The position numbers and the translations under genes are program-made. A stretch of 64,000 nt of DNA from JAHTBL01 sp038532735 (GTDB lineage Bacteria > Pseudomonadota > Alphaproteobacteria > Rhodobacterales > Rhodobacteraceae): NCBI GenBank assembly GCA_038532735.1, contig JBCBAC010000005.1, positions 186,001 through 250,000 of the forward strand, written 5' to 3'. The notes under the pieces were generated by a model. It made no database searches. It saw only the letters and a program-made list of their open reading frames with translations, and had not been told where the DNA came from. Of this stretch, positions 60,566-64,000 are shown in pieces (the stretch's first letter is position 1; the number at the start of each line of letters is the position of its first letter).

Positions 60566-61951
60566 TCAAGAAAGCATGACCTTCAGCGCAGCTAAATCCA
60601 CCTTGCTGCCATGCCGCGCATCCATCGGAATAGTGCCCACAACGCGCACATCCATACCCTCTGATACAGGCCAATCCCGCGCTCCGTCGGCCTCCACCAC
60701 CAAAACTGGCGCGCCTGCGATCTCGACCAATGCGCTGCGCCGCACACCCTCCCACAGGCGCGCGGCCGTTTCGATCTGAAACGGATAAAGCCAACCGTCC
60801 CGCCATTTCACCCGCGCACTATGCCGCCCCAACAGCCATAGTCGCCCGGCCTCATCCAACCGCCCTGCATCCCCCGTGCGGTGCCAGATCCTGCCGCCGT
60901 CGTTAACCTTGTTGGCGGCGTCGTCTGCCGGGTCCAGATACCCCTTATTCACATGCGCACCGGCGACCCAAACCTCGTCATCCTCCAGCCGTAAATCGAC
61001 CATCGGCACCGGCTTTCCCACAAGCAACCCATCGCCCGCCGCCATCGCCGCCCAGTCCGCTTGCGCAATCTCGGACGCCGCAATCTCTGCAATCGGCTCC
61101 GCCTCAGTGGACCCGTAAACCGCCGTTACGCGGCATTGCGCAGCCAAGGCCTGCATGACGTCCGGAAAAACGGGCCCGCCTCCCGTGAACACATCCGTAA
61201 CAACCGCGGGCACGCCTGCATCACAAAGGCGCTCACACAAGGCAGGCGGCAAAAGCAGCCGTGTCGCGCCCGAATGGTTAATCCAATTAACCAAATCCGA
61301 ACCACGCACAACGCCCTGTTTCGACAATTTCCAGTTCGGCAGGACAGAGCATCGCCCAGCGGCCAAGCCCACGAGCACAAAAACCGGGAACGCGACCAAG
61401 TCCCGCGCGCTGTCCGCTTCCAAAAGCGGAGCGACCGCCGCCCTTTGTGCGATCAAAAAACCATGACTGCGGACGATGCATTTCGGCACGCCAGTGGAGC
61501 CTGAGGTGAAAGACATCAGCGCCGGATCATCCGCCATCAAAGCCACATCTTCGGGGGTGCCTTTCCCATCTGGCTGGGCCCCTTTCATCCACCAAAGCTC
61601 TGGCAACACTCGCAAAAATCGATATGCACCCGTCGCAACCAACAACTTGGGTTCCGCCACACGCACCGCATGCCTTAGCCCTTTCAAACCCAGCGCGGGT
61701 TCAGGAAAAACCGCGACCGCGCCAACCATCCACAACCCCGCGAGTGCTGCATAAAGGTCCGCGCCGACCGGCATCGCGATGAGCGCCCGATCGCCCTTTT
61801 GCACGCCTTTTCGCTGCAATTGCGCGGCGAACCCCTCTGCCCGGTTCAGCAAATCGGCGAATGAAACCACCCGCCCGGACCCTTCGATCAAGGCGGGCGT
61901 ATCGCCCTGCGCCGCGACCGCTGCGCGAAAGGCGTTGACCAAGTCACTCAA
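60566..61951 (-). CDS. AMP-forming acyl-CoA synthetase / ligase
   Basis: The 461-residue protein is an ANL-superfamily adenylating enzyme. It shows the P-loop ALMSFTSGSTGVPKCIVRSHG, AVYGSTEAEPIAEI (A5) and WHRTGDAGRLDEAGRLWLLGRH (A7/A8). It is shorter than most acyl-CoA synthetases (typically above 500), mainly in the N-terminal domain and C-terminus. The acid substrate is unknown. It overlaps the GNAT-like gene by eight bases and is the third gene of the leftward cluster. Confidence 0.9.
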   Translation of the reverse strand: MSDLVNAFRAAVAAQGDTPALIEGSGRVVSFADLLNRAEGFAAQLQRKGVQKGDRALIAMPVGADLYAALAGLWMVGAVAVFPEPALGLKGLRHAVRVAEPKLLVATGAYRFLRVLPELWWMKGAQPDGKGTPEDVALMADDPALMSFTSGSTGVPKCIVRSHGFLIAQRAAVAPLLEADSARDLVAFPVFVLVGLAAGRCSVLPNWKLSKQGVVRGSDLVNWINHSGATRLLLPPALCERLCDAGVPAVVTDVFTGGGPVFPDVMQALAAQCRVTAVYGSTEAEPIAEIAASEIAQADWAAMAAGDGLLVGKPVPMVDLRLEDDEVWVAGAHVNKGYLDPADDAANKVNDGGRIWHRTGDAGRLDEAGRLWLLGRHSARVKWRDGWLYPFQIETAARLWEGVRRSALVEIAGAPVLVVEADGARDWPVSEGMDVRVVGTIPMDARHGSKVDLAALKVMLS

Positions 61952-62783
61952 GGCGCCGTCCCATTAGCCCATAGCGCCGCATGATGTCAGCACCTTCCTG
62001 CCGCGAGCGGGTCGCCGAGAGGTTATCTTCGTGAATAAGCGCATGAATCGCTTGAGAAAATCCCAAGAGATGCGCCGTTGCATGGAACTGCTCCGCCAAC
62101 ATCGCACCGGCCCCTTTCTGCAAACTCGCATAGGTTTTCAGGATGACCGACGCGGGCGTTTGCCCCTCAGCATAGTTCGGCAACCCAAAGAGAAATCCTG
62201 CCAATTCGCCCTGCACACCGCGCGCAAACAGGATCAAATCTGGCACAAGCATCGGAACATAAGGCATATACATCGCCAGAAAATCAGCCTCCGAAATCGG
62301 CCGATACAGCACATTTCCTGCAAACGCCCTCAACGAAAGCGCATGCACATCCCGGAAAAACCCCTCCGGATCAGTGCCATCCCAGGTTTCAATCTGTAGG
62401 GTTTCCGTAGGTGCCGGCATCGCATGCGCCCCGTCTTCAATCGCAACACGGGCCGAGAAATAGCGCTCGATCACCTCAAAGCCTGCCCCCTCGAACGCTG
62501 CATAATCCTGCGGTTTCGACTGCGGCTCCATCAGAAACGGGTGCGTGCCATCGCTTTCCAAAATTAACCGATACGCATGCCATGTTGAGCCATCCATCGG
62601 CCCAACGACGCTATCAAACCCGTCCGCTTTGAGCGTCTCACACGCCTCTTGCAGCAGATCTTGGCCCGCATCTGCATCTTCGCACTTAAACTTGCCGATC
62701 GCTGCGGTGCGTCCTTGCCACACAGGCGCGTCACGGTAGATCGTTAAAGATGTCTTACCTGATGTTAACCTGTCTTGCGTCAT
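61944..62783 (-). CDS. GNAT-like protein (YitI-like acyltransferase)
   Basis: From MTQDRLTSG the protein is 279 residues. It shows GPMDGSTWHAYRL, PFLMEPQSKPQDYAAFEGAGFEVIERYFSA and a C-terminal QFHATAHLLGFSQAIHALIHEDNLSATRSRQEGADIMRRYGLMGRRLE tail typical of an unusual double GNAT-type fold. An acyl- or aminoacyl-transfer role is inferred. The ATG overlaps the upstream stop by four bases (ATGA); the longer open frame to 63119 is antisense-like noise. Confidence 0.72.
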   Translation of the reverse strand: MTQDRLTSGKTSLTIYRDAPVWQGRTAAIGKFKCEDADAGQDLLQEACETLKADGFDSVVGPMDGSTWHAYRLILESDGTHPFLMEPQSKPQDYAAFEGAGFEVIERYFSARVAIEDGAHAMPAPTETLQIETWDGTDPEGFFRDVHALSLRAFAGNVLYRPISEADFLAMYMPYVPMLVPDLILFARGVQGELAGFLFGLPNYAEGQTPASVILKTYASLQKGAGAMLAEQFHATAHLLGFSQAIHALIHEDNLSATRSRQEGADIMRRYGLMGRRLE

Positions 62784-64000
62784 ACCAACCCTCCGAACTG
62801 AAATGCGTATGCGGCCAGCGGAACAAGCAGCGCCAAGAGCGTCAGCTTCAACACTCGAAGCCGTTTGAAAGCAGCTGATCGTAGGGCGGCTATTACGACC
62901 ACCACAGCGGTCGTAAGCGCGCTCAGCAACACCAAATTCGCACCCACGGCTTCCCCGCTCAGGGGCACCAAAATCGCACAGGCTAACACTAGGATCACCG
63001 CTGTGACCCCGCCCAAAACTGGCCTCGCCAAAGCAACCAGACCAGCCGCAAGTCCTGCGCAAGTCATCGCGTAAAACCCCAGCGCATTCGCGCCCGTCGC
63101 GACACCAATCGCGAGCCAACCAAAGCTGATCAAAGCCAACGCAGCGACCACGTCCAGCTCTGGAAATGGATCATCGCTTGGTGCGGCGCGCCGGGTGACG
63201 AGATGGGCCGCAAGTACGCAGGCGGGTAGGATTGCGTTGCTCCATTCCGTGACTGACAGGATCAGAAAAAACGCGACCAGATAGACCCGCGCGACATGGG
63301 CAGTGATTTTCAAATAGCCGGAAATCAGCGGCACCGTGCTCAACGCCGTCAAATAGATCAGCGCCAAAGCCAGTAGCGTCTCAACCGGGCTATCGCGGTG
63401 GACAGCCAGAATGATCAAAAGGCCTAAAGGGAGGAAAAGATTATCAAATCCACGCCAGCTATCGGCTTCGAACTGCGTGCCAAAAACGGCGACCAGAAGT
63501 GCCAAGAGCAAGGTTTCAGGACCGGTCTGCGTCTGTGTCAGGATCAAAATGCTCATCGCGAGCACAAGCGTCACAAGAAAGAAAATCGCGCTGCCTTCAA
63601 AGGATTTGTGCCCATCCTCGACGGTGTAAAAACGCCGACCATAGGTTGACCCGGCCAGCGCAGCGGCGGCATCGGAAAGGGCCAAAACAGACAGCGGGAG
63701 AGCATAAAGCAGCATGTCGCGGTCCGACAAAAGGAGCACAGCGCCGATGGCCACAGCCAGCAGATAATCCCCGTAGCTATTCCGCTCCACACTGTGAAGC
63801 GCGCCGCCCAGACCACCCTTCGCAAAGCGCAGTCCGGTCATTACGATCAGGGCAAGACCAAGCAGCAGATAAATCGGCCAATCTTCAGCGAAAAGCCATG
63901 GAAGCGCGAGGGCATAGAGCCCGGTTCCAATATGCACCAGCTTGCGTTGCAACTCCGCTGGCCAGCCTTGCTGCTGTGCCAAAAATCGCACCGCTGCAAT
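62780..64000 (-). CDS. Dolichol/phytol kinase-like membrane protein (partial at window edge)
   Basis: The protein of at least 403 residues has many transmembrane helices. It carries ELQRKLVHIGTGLYALALP and the CTP-kinase motif LSDAAAALAGSTYGRRFY with GHKSFEGSAIFFLVT, as in SEC59/VTE5 and CDP-diglyceride synthase-like proteins. It would phosphorylate a polyprenol or phytol-type alcohol, or activate a lipid. The frame runs to the window edge with a GTG candidate at 63991, so the true start may lie outside. It starts a coupled cluster with the GNAT-like and AMP-ligase genes. Confidence 0.75.
   Translation of the reverse strand: MAAVRFLAQQQGWPAELQRKLVHIGTGLYALALPWLFAEDWPIYLLLGLALIVMTGLRFAKGGLGGALHSVERNSYGDYLLAVAIGAVLLLSDRDMLLYALPLSVLALSDAAAALAGSTYGRRFYTVEDGHKSFEGSAIFFLVTLVLAMSILILTQTQTGPETLLLALLVAVFGTQFEADSWRGFDNLFLPLGLLIILAVHRDSPVETLLALALIYLTALSTVPLISGYLKITAHVARVYLVAFFLILSVTEWSNAILPACVLAAHLVTRRAAPSDDPFPELDVVAALALISFGWLAIGVATGANALGFYAMTCAGLAAGLVALARPVLGGVTAVILVLACAILVPLSGEAVGANLVLLSALTTAVVVVIAALRSAAFKRLRVLKLTLLALLVPLAAYAFQFGGLV

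Noticed and set aside
62784..63119. 5' extension of the GNAT-like gene frame
   Set aside because: It runs antisense-like through the kinase-like gene, is Cys/Arg rich, and the ATG at 62783 has a perfect ATGA overlap.
1..64000. CRISPR arrays, insertion sequences, prophage genes, tRNAs
   Set aside because: No regularly spaced repeats, transposase or integrase frames, phage structural genes or cloverleaf-like stretches were seen.

Overview
The window comes from an alphaproteobacterium of the Rhodobacterales, most likely the marine Roseobacter group. The evidence is a GC-rich sequence with strong GC3 bias, many small Rhodobacterales families (DUF3572, DUF1127, DUF2061, DUF983, DUF2927), an alphaproteobacterial type rnpB, and a complete thiosulfate-oxidising Sox cluster in the soxTRS-VWXYZABCDEF order known from Paracoccus and Roseobacter relatives. 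I do not assign a genus. About 70 protein genes and one RNA gene are supported. There is no tRNA, rRNA, CRISPR array or insertion sequence.

Layout. 0.1-3.8 kb: DUF3572 protein, a PleD-like diguanylate cyclase, and an ECF sigma / membrane anti-sigma candidate / periplasmic sensor operon beside a four-EF-hand protein. 4-13.6 kb: housekeeping and transport (DUF983, Nudix, two DMT exporters, desaturase, XRE regulator, SLC13 permease, YmdB-type phosphoesterase, 5-formyl-THF cyclo-ligase, MgtE). 13.7-16.7 kb: CAP lipoprotein, 8-oxoguanine-type deaminase and histidinol-phosphatase in one operon, then a PraR-like regulator. 17-24.6 kb: quinone oxidoreductase, LysR, DUF1127, Bax-inhibitor protein, DUF3179, GNAT, rpmG, rnpB, amidase and an excalibur lipoprotein. 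24.6-29.2 kb: gatCA, ceramidase-like protein, UPF0173 hydrolase, tadA, rluB.

29.3-34.7 kb is an apparent envelope-stress operon: a 27-residue membrane microprotein, XpaC-like, TelA, a DUF2927 lipoprotein with a metallopeptidase-like motif, an SPFH/GYF protein and a double zinc-ribbon membrane protein. The last two resemble the YdjI and YdjG proteins of Bacillus. 34.7-39.5 kb is a complete type I secretion machine (TolC, ABC, HlyD) without a visible substrate.

39.6-54.5 kb is the Sox region. Leftward: soxS, a GlcG/HbpS-like gene, soxR, soxT. Rightward: soxVWXYZA, a terminator, soxBCDEF. Then leftward again: a second YeeE/YedE permease, soxH and a universal stress protein. SoxXA attaches thiosulfate to SoxYZ, SoxB releases sulfate, SoxCD oxidises the sulfane sulfur, SoxE/F and SoxH are accessory, and SoxS/V/W keep the periplasmic thiols reduced. 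Three promoters (soxS/soxV, soxX, soxH) carry a shared ATTY-N8-GAAT motif that I propose as the SoxR operator.

54.7-64 kb holds a CoA-transferase, an ABC exporter with an AttH/CrtC-like lipocalin and a PNPOx-like enzyme in one overlapping operon, and, leftward to the window edge, a three-gene cluster of a dolichol/phytol-kinase-like membrane protein, a GNAT-like protein and an AMP-forming ligase of unknown product.
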